Positions 45,020 to 56,469 are shown, counted from the stretch's first letter. The stretch is 64,000 nucleotides of DNA from Cadophora sp. MPI-SDFR-AT-0126 (GCA_020747065.1 JAGMVK010000016.1:124001-188000), one strand, 5' to 3'. Notes: a model not told the origin generated them from the sequence alone. Translations and numbers: made by a program.

Positions 45020-46447
45020 TCAAGGCAAAAAGAATATCTTTGGCACCGCGTGAATTATCTGATCCCAGGACAAGACGTACCCCGAGTCCCTTCCTTCCCA
45101 CACGTACTTGAGAAAGTGCTTCATCTTTATCAAGAATTGATGAAAGACTGGCTGAAAACGGGTCTTGGTTGCCTCCATAATCTCATTTCTGGTATGATAA
45201 TCACAGACCTCGAGCGAAGCTACCAATAATGGGAAGAAGGTTGGGAGGGGATAGCTTCCTGTGACTCGGAAACATGTTTCCAGGCTTGATAGAATGCCCC
45301 TAGACCACGACATCGCCACGTCGTCAATTCCATCGTATGGGTGTTGTAAACGGTGGATGAGAAGAAAGACTGCGTTTTGATATGTACTGGCTTGTGTACG
45401 CAGCGCCACAACCTCGTTGTCACGGTAATTTTCGAGGAATCCGGGTGGCTCAACTGGATGCCATTTCTGAACCCTTAACACCATTTCAGCCCAACTGGAG
45501 GCAATTTGGACTCGATCGGACCTCGACCCATGCCGTTGTTTGTGTGAGATTAGACATATATCATACATGATTGGGAGCAGTCCGCAGCATAGACCAACAG
45601 AGCGATCGACACGAGACATGTCGGCCTCGTACCGGATGATTGGGACCCCACGGTACATGGCACAATTGATGGTGTCCATGAGTATCAAGGAATCAAGGTT
45701 GAAGTCTAGATCGGGATTCGAAGTCGTAAGTGGAAACCAGGGCTTCAGCGAGAGCAGAGTGTGAGCAACAATAGCTTGTGAAAAAGTGCTGGCTGTGAGT
45801 ATCTCGAATGTGACGATGCTCAAACCGAGCCCGATGAGAAGGGCAAACTGAGATGAGTCTTTGGCCTGGAAGTGGCGAAGACGTTCTATTGACATGCTTG
45901 TTCTGTTCAGATTGAGGGATTCGTTTCCTGGCTCCCCACGCCGGACCTGAACAAAAGCAGCGGCGGTGGCGAGATAGGTATCTCGCAAGACACCCGGACT
46001 GTTGGCAAAGCTTCTCTGAAGCATATCTTGGAAGAAACAAGTAAAGCTAGGCCCAATCACGAAATCAGAGACAAAATGATCCGACCAGAGGATTGCGACC
46101 AGTTGATCTTCTGGAGGAGGCAGCTGGATTAAGCAAGAACCCGGCGGAGTTTGATGATGGCCCTGGGGATTTTGTGCATTCTGTACCGTCTTTTTGGATC
46201 GCTCGCCATGATTTGTGTAGACTGGGTCGAATTTATTTCCATCGACGACCCAAACAAGGGTATCGGTCTTGTCTTTAGAAACCAACAACTTCTCATCCTT
46301 GCGCCGTCGGCCGCGCTGTGCCGAAACTCGCGCTGTTGTGCAGTGATGTTCCAGTCGGCTGCAACGACCACAGTATGCGCTGCCAGGAGTGAATGCACAT
46401 TTGGCTTTGATTCGGTGGCAGCGGTCACAAGACACATGTGTCTTCAT
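45020..46447 (-). CDS. Zn2Cys6 transcription factor of the amidase block
   Basis: Single exon, 475 residues. The N-terminal cluster is C-x2-C-x6-C-x8-C-x2-C-x6-C (VSCDRCHRIKAKCAF ... YCGRCSRLEHHC), followed by a basic linker RGRRRKDEK. The rest is helical without a classical full fungal_trans signature (ATAAAFVQVRRGEP, LIHRLQHPYDG). It is convergent with the amidase with only 13 bases between stop codons, so the two 3' UTRs must overlap. Control of the amidase and transporter is a reasonable inference; acetamidase regulators are often neighbours of their target. Confidence 0.85.
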   Translation of the reverse strand: MKTHVSCDRCHRIKAKCAFTPGSAYCGRCSRLEHHCTTARVSAQRGRRRKDEKLLVSKDKTDTLVWVVDGNKFDPVYTNHGERSKKTVQNAQNPQGHHQTPPGSCLIQLPPPEDQLVAILWSDHFVSDFVIGPSFTCFFQDMLQRSFANSPGVLRDTYLATAAAFVQVRRGEPGNESLNLNRTSMSIERLRHFQAKDSSQFALLIGLGLSIVTFEILTASTFSQAIVAHTLLSLKPWFPLTTSNPDLDFNLDSLILMDTINCAMYRGVPIIRYEADMSRVDRSVGLCCGLLPIMYDICLISHKQRHGSRSDRVQIASSWAEMVLRVQKWHPVEPPGFLENYRDNEVVALRTQASTYQNAVFLLIHRLQHPYDGIDDVAMSWSRGILSSLETCFRVTGSYPLPTFFPLLVASLEVCDYHTRNEIMEATKTRFQPVFHQFLIKMKHFLKYVWEGRDSGYVLSWDQIIHAVPKIFFLP

Positions 46448-47523
46448 CTTTCAATGAAAGATACAGATAGCAGTAATCGCGGACCGGTAGAAAGATATTG
46501 GATGTCCTCAGAAGTGGATAAGGAAATGCGTGGTCATATCGGCCTCAAGGACCTGTGAGAGTCCGGCAATGGGTTGTGGATAGCCCCGGGTAAGTACCTG
46601 GTATCACGCATCACAGTCCGTGGGCGGTCTAAAGGCCGTGACTTATAAGTAGATTTTGCGTCAGAACTTAGTTGAGATGCTAGTTGAGATGTTCAAACGG
46701 AAACTGGGGAAGAGATGTCGTTGGATGGTAGTGGTAGCCAAAGTATAATCACAGCGCTAGACCGTAGATGGCCATAATTGACCGTCTTATCGAATACGAT
46801 AAGAACAGCCGAGCCCCTTTTTCAATCATCTGAGTGGGAACACTCAGTAAACACAGAATTTACCCTGACCTTTGTTATATTTGCTGAGCCCTGTGTAGTG
46901 GCAGCATTGCTCTTAATCGAATCATCAAGATTTCGAGGCATCGCGCTCTCGATTTCAAGATAGCCACTATAAAAAAAAATCGTCGTTGCTCTGCGCTGAC
47001 GAGGGCTTTGCTGGAGCCAGCCTTATTCTTCTTCAACCCCACGGTCCACATCCATATCATTTCAATATCATCTTAATCCTGGCCCAAGCTCCATATTCAA
47101 GCAAGCAACATATCGCTCGGCACGTCTACTAAGCGACTCCTCCCGAAGTCAAGGATTCAAAGGTCCCCAATATATCTTGACTACCACACACGGACACTAG
47201 TTTACCACGGAACGATGTCATTATACAATTCGCGAGGAAGGCCAACTTCAGTCAATGAGGATTGTCTCTGGGCCTGAAAAAGACTTCCACTGTCAATTTC
47301 AGCGGCGTCTTAGACCTCGCCACTTTGCTCTACGCCTGAAGTAGCGGGCTTTCTAATAATTTCACTGGAGAAAATTCAATTCCATCATGAGATTGTGGTC
47401 TCAGTCGTGATGTTGCTCCTTGCGCGGACAATCTGAGGATTTGGTAATGAGCGAAGCTGGTGTTGCAAGACCTGTTAGCAGAACGCTATTATCGACGGCA
47501 GAATCTGTCTAGATGGGACGATC
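46448..47523. other. Intergenic region
   Basis: About 1.1 kb; promoter of the regulator at the left. No gene supported. Confidence 0.4.
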
Positions 47524-47850
47524 TTATTGAGGTGGTGCTGGCAGGCTGAACTGGCTGAAAGTCGAAGTGGCAGATGTGCCTAGCATTTGGCTGATGTGAC
47601 TGGGAAGCCAAATTGGCCGAGGTGTAAGGGCACGTTGAGCCGGTGGCAGAGAGTTCTCATTTCCTGGTCTTGCAGCTCGCTGACCTTCTGGTCTACGATC
47701 TAGGCATGGTAACCAGTTAGAAATTATATGAAGTGTTAGTGAAATGTATAAGCATAGTCAGCAGTAAAACATACGATGTTTCTCACAGAAATGTATGTCA
47801 ACGTCGTTCTTAATCCAGTCCCGAAGTGGATTTGATTGTATAGCCGTCAT
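47524..47850 (-). CDS. Tiny two-exon gene, unknown function
   Basis: Complement join 47524-47699 and 47775-47850; 83 residues. Exon 1 starts with an ATG and reads MTAIQSNPLRDWIKNDVD; it ends in a clean donor GTATGT. The 75-nt intron has branch TTTCTAAC and acceptor CCTAG. Exon 2 then stays open for 58 codons (QRAARPGNENSLPPAQR, FSQFSLPAPPQ) to TAA. The splice signals and phase agreement are the support; no family is recognised. It could also be the remnant of a longer gene. Confidence 0.42.
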
Positions 47851-48304
47851 TTTTAGCTCTCCTATCTTTACGTTTCACGGCCACATTTAGCGTTATTTTG
47901 CCGTCTTGCGTGATCGCAGTACCAAGCTCTGCTGATAGCAGTTTGAACGCTAACATGGTGCTTTCGGAGGATAGATTATGGTGGTTTTGATGTATTTGAG
48001 GTCATGTATGGTACGGCGTTGTCTTACATTGACGCGATTAGCCCGCATTTAAGTTCATTCGATACCCAAACTCCAGCGGTAACGCCATCAAGTTCAAGGG
48101 AGTATCTGCCGCTGAAAAAAGTGCTCGAGAATCTCAATCGGCGGTTGACAGTGGACCCAAGAAGTAGCCGAGGTCTCTCCGGCCGATGTAAACAAAGTTG
48201 AATTCAGGCGCCACCAAAAGATGTGACTCATTATTTAAGCCTTACAGGATACGAAAAGAACTTGTTTTAGCCTAGTCTCCAGCTTTAGCGTCCATAAACA
48301 ATAC
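47851..48304. other. Intergenic region
   Basis: About 450 bases between two divergent genes; no gene supported. Confidence 0.4.
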
Positions 48305-49705
48305 ATGATGAACATCCACCTCTCCAACTCTTCAATTCTTCAACCTCAAACCAAACTTCCTCTCCAGATCCACAACACCATCAAGTTCCCCCTCGAAACA
48401 CAACCACAAGCCAAGGATATTTTGATATTCAAAACATTCAAGGTAGGTTGTATTTCACTCCTCATACATAGTGCTGGAGTTGCTGACCGTACGCAGAGCA
48501 AGAATCCATCCCTCGAGGACGACTCAACCCAAATCAAAGACATCATGGCGAAGGTGGACTCGATCTACCTCGTGTCAGCAACTAGAACTGCTAACACATT
48601 ACAGGATACCCCTCCTACTCATGTGGGCGGTCTGTTCCTGGGCCAAGGTATGAAGGCTTCTGATCGAAGTGCCAGTAAGCCACACACAACAACTGGCCGC
48701 GTAGCATCGCAATCTCATCTTCGCGATGATGAATTCACCAAAATAAAGTCCGAAGATGAGATTGAAGCAAATCAGTATCATGCATTTGCAGGAAAGTCCT
48801 CAATCCCTCTCGCTGCCTGTATGATAACCTCCCATTTCATATCTGCACACCATGCTAACAATGCTCATAGCAACTCCCTCTGCTCGCAAGAGAGCACCGT
48901 CCGTCAACAATGAGTCGCCACAACCCAAGCGTCAACATCAGGGAAATGCTCAGGATTTTAACGAAGCGTTGGAAAAAATGGCTCATGGCATGTCAGTCAA
49001 ATATGGTAAAATAAAAGAGGAAAACCGGGGATTGAAAGCTGAGGTCGAGGGACTGAAAGCTGAGTTCGAGAGACTGAAGTCAACACCAAGTCGCGACGCT
49101 GGGACCTGAAGCAGCTGGAGAACCTCAAACGTACAGTCAAGGAGCAGACAGCTAAGATCAGTTCTCTAGACGGCAACATCAAGAATCTGGATGCCCTCAA
49201 CACCGAGCAAAGTGGCACCATTACCAGACAGGCCGCCGATCTCCAAGCCTTTGAGGCAAAAATCGCAAAACCCGGTCATCGGACGGAACAAAATCAGGAG
49301 AAGGCTCTCCACACTCTATCCGATATGGCTGAGCGTCTGCATCACCACGGCAGCGTATTGAAATCAGTCAACTCAAGGGTTTTGGCTGTCGTTGAAGCAT
49401 CCGCAGTTGTGTACGATGAGGGCTCGTCCCAGGACCAACAACTCGAGTTGCTCCTGGTAACTGTTCAACAGCTCTCCGATATCCTGTTCCATCCTGCCGA
49501 TGGTGAGCTTAATCCCGTGGCATTGACCGTCCTGATTGATCAAATCGAGGACTTGGAGAACATCATGAAGGTTGCTGCTGATAAGGCAATCAATGATGAC
49601 GAAGAGTACAACACTGGGGTGGCATCTCCTGCTCCGGTTCAACATCATGACAAGAACATCGAAGGTAATGGCCAAGTCGATGGGACTTCAAACACAACAT
49701 CATGA
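48305..49705 (+). pseudogene. Coiled-coil protein of a local family, copy A, with a frameshift
   Basis: Probable introns 48443-48496, 48554-48604 (branch CTAAC) and 48819-48870. The first exons give a polar, acidic protein (HLRDDEFTKIKSEDEIEANQ), then a basic patch ending SPQPKRQ and a coiled coil (EENRGLKAEVEGLKAEFERL). At about 49075 the heptad pattern moves to another frame (KSRRWDLKQLENLKRTVKEQ), with no room for an intron, and goes on as helical sequence to a stop at 49703-49705. So the gene carries one frameshift or is read from a faulty assembly. The 3' flank holds an intron-like unit (GTAAGT...CTGCAG) also seen after copy B at 58.5 kb. Confidence 0.5.
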
Positions 49706-51460
49706 GTAAGTTCATCGACTTGAATTCCATTGCCTGATCACTAATCACTCTGCAGGGACAAGTGATCTTCTTGAAAGACACGTGTGCGAAATGGAATGGT
49801 ATCAATAGTTGGTAAGTCCTTAGCCATCAGACGAAGTGTGTCCCTCATCTAAGTTCTTCTCCAGAATCAGAATGACCGCAGTTGATCCACCATTTCTAAG
49901 GGCAGCTCCCACTTTCGTCACTTTCATATGTTCATTCTGAATACCACCACTGAATCAAGGGATTGAAGGATCTCTAGTGGTAGCATGAACATCATTTACA
50001 TAAGAAGACCGGGCTTCTAGCAACTCCTTTTGAATCATAAAAGCAAGGGAGGTTTCACACATTTTTCTACCGCCAAAGAACCATAAGATTGAAGAATCTT
50101 TCATGGCGGTATGAACATCATGTACATGAGCAAACTCGGTTTTTGCCTCTGGCACCCATTGCGAATCAAAATACCCATGGGTTGTCACCATTCGCATGCT
50201 CTCAAGTTCTCCCATCTGACTGCTGACTGTGACATCTTAATGAAAGCTACAGGTAACTAAGAGTTCTATATTTTGGGATTTCATTCGGGTCGACCGCGGC
50301 ACGGAAAGGCCAAGGCGGTGTTAAGAGAAGGTAAGAAGGCCCTCGATTTGAACTTTCTTTGAAAGGGGCCATGCAACTGCTATGAGTCCACAGATCTGTC
50401 CCAGCACACTGTAGAGCACCATCACCGGGAACACGACCTATCCGCGCGAGCAGCTCACGGGACCAAACTTGCTGGCTTGGTTCCATGCCACAATCTGGAG
50501 AGGAACAAATGCCAAAATGGGACTCATTGGGACATTTTCCCCTCATGGAACGTTAGATGGTACGATGAAGAAGTTGACCGGTCTTGATGTTGTGGAGCAG
50601 ATGGTACGAAATTGAGAAGCTGTTCTTAGAACTGGAGGAAAGGAGAGATATCTTAACTACAGGGAAAAGATACAACACTTCTCTAGTACTTGAGCTTTTC
50701 CTCAAGCCTTCGGATAGCTGTAACTACATCGTGGTGACATTAATCCTCTTCGAGAAGACAGGATGTAATCTGCTGTGGAATCGATTCGGCTTTCTCAAGT
50801 TGCTCTCATTACACTTCAATTTTGTTTCCACTTCAAGGCAAATTCGATATAGCTAAAGGGCCAAAATCTCAAATGGCTGCGGTTGGAATTTGAGGGGTAA
50901 ATACGGCTGTAAAGCTCTACCCCACACTGCTCAGGAGCTTTAGACCAAGTTTACTATTCGTACTTCACTGCGCATCCAACTTGATATGCAACTGCTAGAA
51001 CCTCTATCCGAAATAAGAGATGTTCTATACACTAAAGAATGTTGTCCTGTCACATATCGAGTTTAAGAACTCTTCTAGCAGCTGATATATGCAGAGAGAT
51101 CCTGCAGGAACATACTGCTAAGAAATAGAGTTGAGAGTCAGTCATATTGGCGCAAGGACCAGGAATATTCATCTTTCCAGTATAAGTCAGGGACCGAAGG
51201 TTGTTGATCATTCTGTCATTTCACAAGCTGGTACCACCTATCAGTAATCATTCCATTATTTCGTATGCCGGGGACTCGACTCACAATAGTAATCAACAAT
51301 GTCAGTGCCAAGAAAAGCAAATGAGCCGCGGTAACCTCTCACTTGTGAACAGAAGCAAAATAATATTTGATTAAATGGATTTAATTCCCAATTCACCATC
51401 GGCTCACCTTCACCTCCACCTCTACACGAGCCTGTTCATTTACCCAGCTATCTTGCCAAC
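49706..51460. other. Intergenic region with a degenerate minus-strand repeat
   Basis: About 1.75 kb. At 49955-50215 the minus strand codes a short degenerate frame with two similar units (FAHVHDVHTAMKDSSI and SYVNDVHATTRDPSIP) followed by a stop. The rest shows no gene. Confidence 0.4.
49969..50148 (-). repeat. Two-unit diverged tandem repeat
   Basis: Units near 49969-50029 and 50088-50148 share the pattern 'GATTGAAG-ATCT...GCATGAACATCAT-TACAT' type spacing on the plus strand. On the minus strand they code related peptides (VHDVHTAMKDSSI, VNDVHATTRDPSI). Confidence 0.5.
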
Positions 51461-53106
51461 ATGACGCAAATGGGAAGCTTCACACGGGAGCAAGTGGCTC
51501 ACAAGAATAACGTCGACAATCTGTGGTGCATCATCGACACAAGCGTCTATGACCTGACCGAATTTGCCGATGCGCACCCAGGCGGAGAGGCTGTACTGCT
51601 GCAAATAGCCGGCACGGACTGCACAAGCGACTTCTACAACCTGCACCGGCACGAGGTTGTTCAGAAATATGCGCACTTGAAGATCGGGTCTATCGCGAGT
51701 GAGACGCCCTCGATCCTCCCGCAGAATGCTGGCGATTTGAGCTTAGTGCCGTACGGCGAGCCGACCTGGCTAATGCCGCAGTTCAAGAGCCCGTACTATA
51801 AAGAAAGTCATAGGGCGCTGCAGAAGGCGATGCGGGTGTTTGTTGATACATATATTACGCCCGAGGCAGCGGAGAAGGAGAAGAGTGGCGAGTTTATCAG
51901 CGATGAGTTATTGCAGAGGATGTACCAGGCAGGGATAACGCAGACGAGATTTGGGCCGGGGAAACATCTGCATGGTGTAAAAATTCTGGGAGGTGTCGTC
52001 GACGGCGAGGAGTTTGACTACTTCCATGACCTTATTATCGTGCAGGAGATGGCGAGAAGCGGGTATAGAGGTTTCCAAGATGGTTTGCCTTTCCCACGAC
52101 ATGGCAGAATTTCGATGCAGTTTCTAATTCACGGCAGGAAATCTTGGGGGCATGGTCATCGGCCTTTCGGCAGTCATGAACTGGGGCCAAGATGAGGTGT
52201 GGAAGAATCGGGTAGCACAGGATTGCTTCTCTGGAAAGAAGAAGCTCTCCCTGGCCATCAGCGAAGCCTTCGCTGGTTCCGACGTTGCTGGTATCCGCAC
52301 CACTGCCAGGAAGACCGCAGATGGGAAGCATTACATCGTTAACGGAACGAAGAAGTGGATCACGAATGGGCACTTCAGCAACTACTTTGTCACCGCAGTA
52401 AAGACCGGCAAGGGCATGTCAGTACTACTGATTGAGCGTGGACCAGGTGTTGAGACGACACCCATTAAGACTTCCTACTCAGCTACTGCGGGAACGGCAA
52501 GTATCTTCTTCGACAATGTCAAGGTACCCGTCAGGAACCTTCTTGGGCAGGAGAATAAGGGCTTTGCAGTCATCATGGCAAATTTTAACCATGAGCGATG
52601 GACGATTATCGCAGCTTCGATACGCATGTCGAGACTTGTGACAGAAGAGTGTTTGAAATGGGCGCATCAGAGGAAAGTATTTGGCAAAAGGCTTATTGAC
52701 CAACCGGTCATCCGTCAGAAGTGAGTCTTCACCTTGTCTCTAGCCCCAATCTCGAATAACCTCTGGCAGACTAGGAAAAATGATCGCCCACTGTGAAGCC
52801 ATTCAAGCACATATCGAGAATATAACATACCAGATGAACAACCTAACCTATGCAGAGCAGAACAAGCACCTTGCTGGCCCTATAGCGCTCATGAAGATGT
52901 TTGCGTCGAGGTCAGCACATGAAATTGCAGATGAAGCGGTGCAGATTTTCGGAGGGAGGGCAATCACTCAAACAGGAATGGGAAGGCTAGTTGAAATGTT
53001 CAACCGGACGAACAAGTTCGACTCTATTCTAGGAGGAACAGAAGAGATTCTGGCGGACCTTGGGATAAGGCAAGCCATGAAGTTTATGCCGAAGAGCATG
53101 CTGTAA
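51461..53106 (+). CDS. Cytochrome b5 - acyl-CoA dehydrogenase fusion
   Basis: Join 51461-52082, 52138-52720, 52770-53106; 513 residues. Residues 1-80 are a cytochrome b5 domain (DLTEFADAHPGGEAVL with the haem His, second His near LHRHEV). Residues ~120-513 are a full acyl-CoA dehydrogenase: AISEAFAGSDVAGIRTTA, GTKKWITNGHFSNYF, then the C-terminal helical domain RKVFGKRLIDQPVIRQKLGKM and EAVQIFGGRAITQ; the Glu in ILGGTEEIL is where the catalytic base sits in short-chain type enzymes. Oxidation of an acyl-CoA with electrons passed to an attached haem is the likely logic, instead of ETF. Introns 55 and 49 nt. No peroxisomal SKL end (ends KSML). Confidence 0.9.
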
Positions 53107-54925
53107 TAGATGGTTCTCACGTCAAAGAATAAATTTGAACTTTACATCTGCTTTTGCAGTTTCATTGCAGGTGCAGTTCTAACTTGAAGGAAGGCTGTCA
53201 GCATCAGCAAGACCTGGGTCCAGTGCACTAGATAGTATTGCCGTACCAACCCGTATACGACCAGAACACCGAATCAGTAGGTATACGGCCATACGGACTC
53301 AGTGCGTATTGCCGATACATCGTTCGGAGTAAACGCGGGATTCTCTATACATAGATATGTCTCACGAGGTTGATAGAAGGGTTGTCAATTTAGCACTCGA
53401 AGTTCTTAAAAACAACTCAAAACTAAGCGCTCTGGCTGGTCAAGATAAGTTGTTCTCATTCACTAAGTCGCCGAAGAGGTGGTATACTATCACGACCGCG
53501 ATATTTCTGGCAATTCACGGAATGTGACCGACAAAGAAGAATCGATTCTTCTTTAGTATATACTTAATCTAACTGCCAAAGGGTTTCCTCCGAGGATATT
53601 CGTCTGTTGAATACATGGCGAGTCGTCTTCGTGCACGACGCGGTTTACTGCACGGATCAGAGGTGCATGTCTCCTCCCTGCTCATATGAGTATGACCACT
53701 CTACAATCCCTTGCACCTCTGGTGTTTGGGAGGTTCAAGATCTTCTATGGCGTTTGATAGCCTAGGCGAGTTTGAGAACAAAATAGAAAGAGGTTTAACA
53801 TTATTCGGGATGAACATCTAGGCACATTACTTCCTTTTTCTACAAGGTTATTAAATTATTCCCAAAAATTTTAACATAGAGAAATTCTTATTATTAGTGA
53901 TATAGATTCCTATAGCCTTTACAACACAGTTTCAAAATACTTGGCTTTGGTTCGAATAAGGTTATAATTATTTCGTTTTCTTAAGGCCTGTGCTAAATGA
54001 ATATTAGTATGTAAAGAAGCTTCCGGGAGTGCTGTTAACCCTGAGAATATCCTCTAAAAGAAAGTTACGCATAGCCCCTGGTGGACGTTGTGATAGTATG
54101 ATATTTCGAGATTTGGCACGAACAGGCTATAAGGCATTGCTGTCATTTACAATACGCGCACGATAGTGCGTGCTCCATGCAACGGCTATTATGATTTACA
54201 AAAACTAATAGTTGCCATAGATAAGGCTATACTAAGATTATAACTCGTCTCGTGTATAAAAGGTCTTCTAACTACTAGAGGTAAACGCATACTTACTCTA
54301 GTACGAAAGGGGGTTTCCAATGGGTCTCGTACACCCTAAGAATTCTGCCTTGACATTTGAGGAAATTTATGGAAAAATTCCAGAATTTTAGATTATTGAT
54401 TGGAAGAATAACCTCAATGCCTTACAAGGACGTAAGAAACCAACTGGAAACTCCCTTACGTACGTAATATAATCAAACGGACTGATGTACTGCCTTTACG
54501 TGCGTAAATCAGTGCGTCCAGGATACCTGCACAGATGCTGTAATCGCCGGAGTGTATACAAATCAATCTGTCTTCATGACTCCACTAGCAGCACAGTCCC
54601 TCACGGGCTTTGGGAGTGCCCATTTACCGTCGGCATCAAGATAAAAACTATCTCGCGAGAGGGAGGGAAAGTGGAGGGCCGAGGCAACCTGTTTAATAAT
54701 CAGAGGCTGCTGGGCGAACATAGACCTATTTGATCATCAGAGAGTTACGTATTACCTAAGCATGCCATGGTTGGTACCTTCACAGTCTCAGACGTGATAT
54801 CTATATAACCTATTCTGAGGGGGAAGAAAGCAGGGAGAGTGTAGCATGCAAATATTCCTGTTCTTCTATTTCTGTACCCCAGGCCTACCTCTCGACGACT
54901 GACGACAACACTATCAGAAATTGCT
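53107..54925. other. Gene-poor, partly AT-rich intergenic tract
   Basis: About 1.8 kb. From about 53800 to 54480 the sequence becomes AT-rich with many TA steps, which suggests an old RIP-mutated repeat without visible ends. A perfect palindrome TTACGTACGTAA lies near 54454-54465. No gene supported. Confidence 0.4.
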
Positions 54926-55858
54926 ATGTCAACAAATAAAGCTCCAGTGTTGGTCACTGGTGCCGCGGGTCGAGTTGCGGGTGTTGGGAAGCGTGTTGTG
55001 GAACTCTTGCGAGCCTCTGGCCTGCCAGTTCGCGCCCTGGTTCGTCTGGACGATGAGCGGGCGGCGCACCTTCGTGGTCTTGGAGCTGAAGTGGTGGTCG
55101 CTGACCTTACGAAATCGGAAGAGGTCCTACCAGCTATCCAGGGCTGTCGACTTGTGTTCTTCAGCACCAGTGTTTCTTCCAACTATCTCGAGGCGACGGT
55201 AGTCATGGCGGCAGCTGCAAGAGCCTGCCTGGGCATCGAGCTCCTTGTCAACCTTTCCCAAATGACAGTCGGAACCATGGAACTTACCCATGTCACCGAA
55301 TCACCGCAGCATAGGCTCCAGTGGCTCAGCGAACAGGTGCTCGATTGGTCTGGCGTCCCCGTGACACATCTACGTCCTACTGTGTTTCAGGAGAACCCTC
55401 TCTTCTGGGGACTGGCCGCCAAATCCATTGTAGACTCCGGAGCGATCGCTTTGCCGTTTGGGCGAAGTCGGACCAACCCAGTTGCCGTTAACGATGTTGC
55501 AGAAGTCGCGGCCGCAATTCTCCTCGAGCCATCGAAATACGTCGGAAAGGCGTTAGAGCTGACTGGGCCGCGTTCCGTCAACATGTACGATCTTGTCGAG
55601 GAGTATTCCGCTGTGCTGGGCCGTCACATCAGCTACGTCGAGGTTCCCTTGGAAACGTGGAAGGGCGAAGTGCTCAAGCAAGTTGGGCTTCCCGACTATG
55701 TCTACCAACACATTGCAACGATGGCGAAGCTTCATGAAGCGGGCGATTACGACCGTGTCACCAACTTGGTTCAGGAGGTGCTTGGTCGACCAGCCGCAAG
55801 CATATCGGCGACGATAGAAGCTCGCCGCAGCAATTTTCCAATCCCCCTAACAACTTAG
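54926..55858 (+). CDS. NmrA-type NAD(P)-binding protein, bacterial-like
   Basis: Single exon, 310 residues. VLVTGAAGRVAGVGKRVVEL is the Rossmann nucleotide loop; VRALVRLDDERAAHLRGLGA and VVVADLT are the second and third strands in the NmrA/HSCARG style. LVNLSQMT, HWLSEQVL-type (here LQWLSEQVLDWSGVPVTHLR) and TNPVAVNDVAEV follow. The protein looks closest to those of actinobacteria and proteobacteria, the gene lacks introns, and its GC content is clearly above the flanks, so transfer from bacteria is plausible. Likely an NAD(P)H-binding sensor or reductase of unknown substrate. It sits between a RIP-like tract and a transposon relic. Confidence 0.87.
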   Translation: MSTNKAPVLVTGAAGRVAGVGKRVVELLRASGLPVRALVRLDDERAAHLRGLGAEVVVADLTKSEEVLPAIQGCRLVFFSTSVSSNYLEATVVMAAAARACLGIELLVNLSQMTVGTMELTHVTESPQHRLQWLSEQVLDWSGVPVTHLRPTVFQENPLFWGLAAKSIVDSGAIALPFGRSRTNPVAVNDVAEVAAAILLEPSKYVGKALELTGPRSVNMYDLVEEYSAVLGRHISYVEVPLETWKGEVLKQVGLPDYVYQHIATMAKLHEAGDYDRVTNLVQEVLGRPAASISATIEARRSNFPIPLTT

Positions 55859-56319
55859 CGAGGTCGGGCTCATTATTCGGTGTCGTTCTTTGCCTTCAAA
55901 GGTCCTCAAAAGGGTTTGGGTGGTATTGCAACGTTTTGGCAACTATCAATTCTGTTGCGACTTGGATTAGAAAGCTCCGAGTACGTGTTGTATTATATAT
56001 GAAGCTCTTGTGACACAAGAGTCAATGCTGCAGAGTGGCTCCCAACCCTCTCTTCCATTTTCTCTTTTCTTCTACCTTAAAGCGCGATGCGTTTGCCAAA
56101 CTCGAAAAATTTGTTGCCACACAAATGGAGGTCCAGGCACACGGAGAGCACCTTGCTAGACCGAGTTATGCGAATTCGACATACGATGACTTTATCGTCA
56201 AGCAGCGCGAAATTCGAGAAAGATATTTCGACTGGTGCCCGTCCTCGTTTCAAAGGACACTCGCTCCCACTTTCTTAGGGTTCTGCGTGTTGCCCAGTAT
56301 TGAACAACAGTCTTAGACT
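55859..56319. other. Intergenic region with an unrecognised short open frame
   Basis: A frame from about 56035 to 56316 reads helical text (KRDAFAKLEKFVATQMEV) without an ATG start and without a known domain. It may be an exon fragment. Confidence 0.35.
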
Positions 56320-56416
56320 TGCAAATGCATGATACTGATTTGCTTCTATCTCATCTTCGGACTTCAATTTAGGGAATTCATCATCGCGAGGATGAGATTG
56401 CGATGCTACGCGGCCA
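56320..56416 (-). pseudogene. 97-bp inverted fragment of the coiled-coil gene family
   Basis: Reverse complement matches 48694-48790 of copy A with about six differences in 97 bases. Differences are mild at protein level (DDEFPKLKSEDEIEANQYH against DDEFTKIKSEDEIEANQYH), so it comes from a family member that was coding. It lies 4 bases from the TA target of the TIR element. Confidence 0.75.
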
Positions 56417-56422
56417 GCTGTA

Positions 56423-56469
56423 ACGTCTAACCCCCCCCTTCCGGCCACCCTTTTACACCAAAAAACGCA
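56423..56469 (+). repeat. Left terminal inverted repeat
   Basis: About 47 bp; pairs with 57141-57205 in inverse orientation. Core blocks TTCCGGCCACCC and TTACACCAAAAAA. Confidence 0.8.

Noticed and set aside
54290..54320. Sequence like the 3' end of large-subunit rRNA (AGTACGAAAGG)
   Set aside because: Only about ten bases match and flanks do not; chance likeness.
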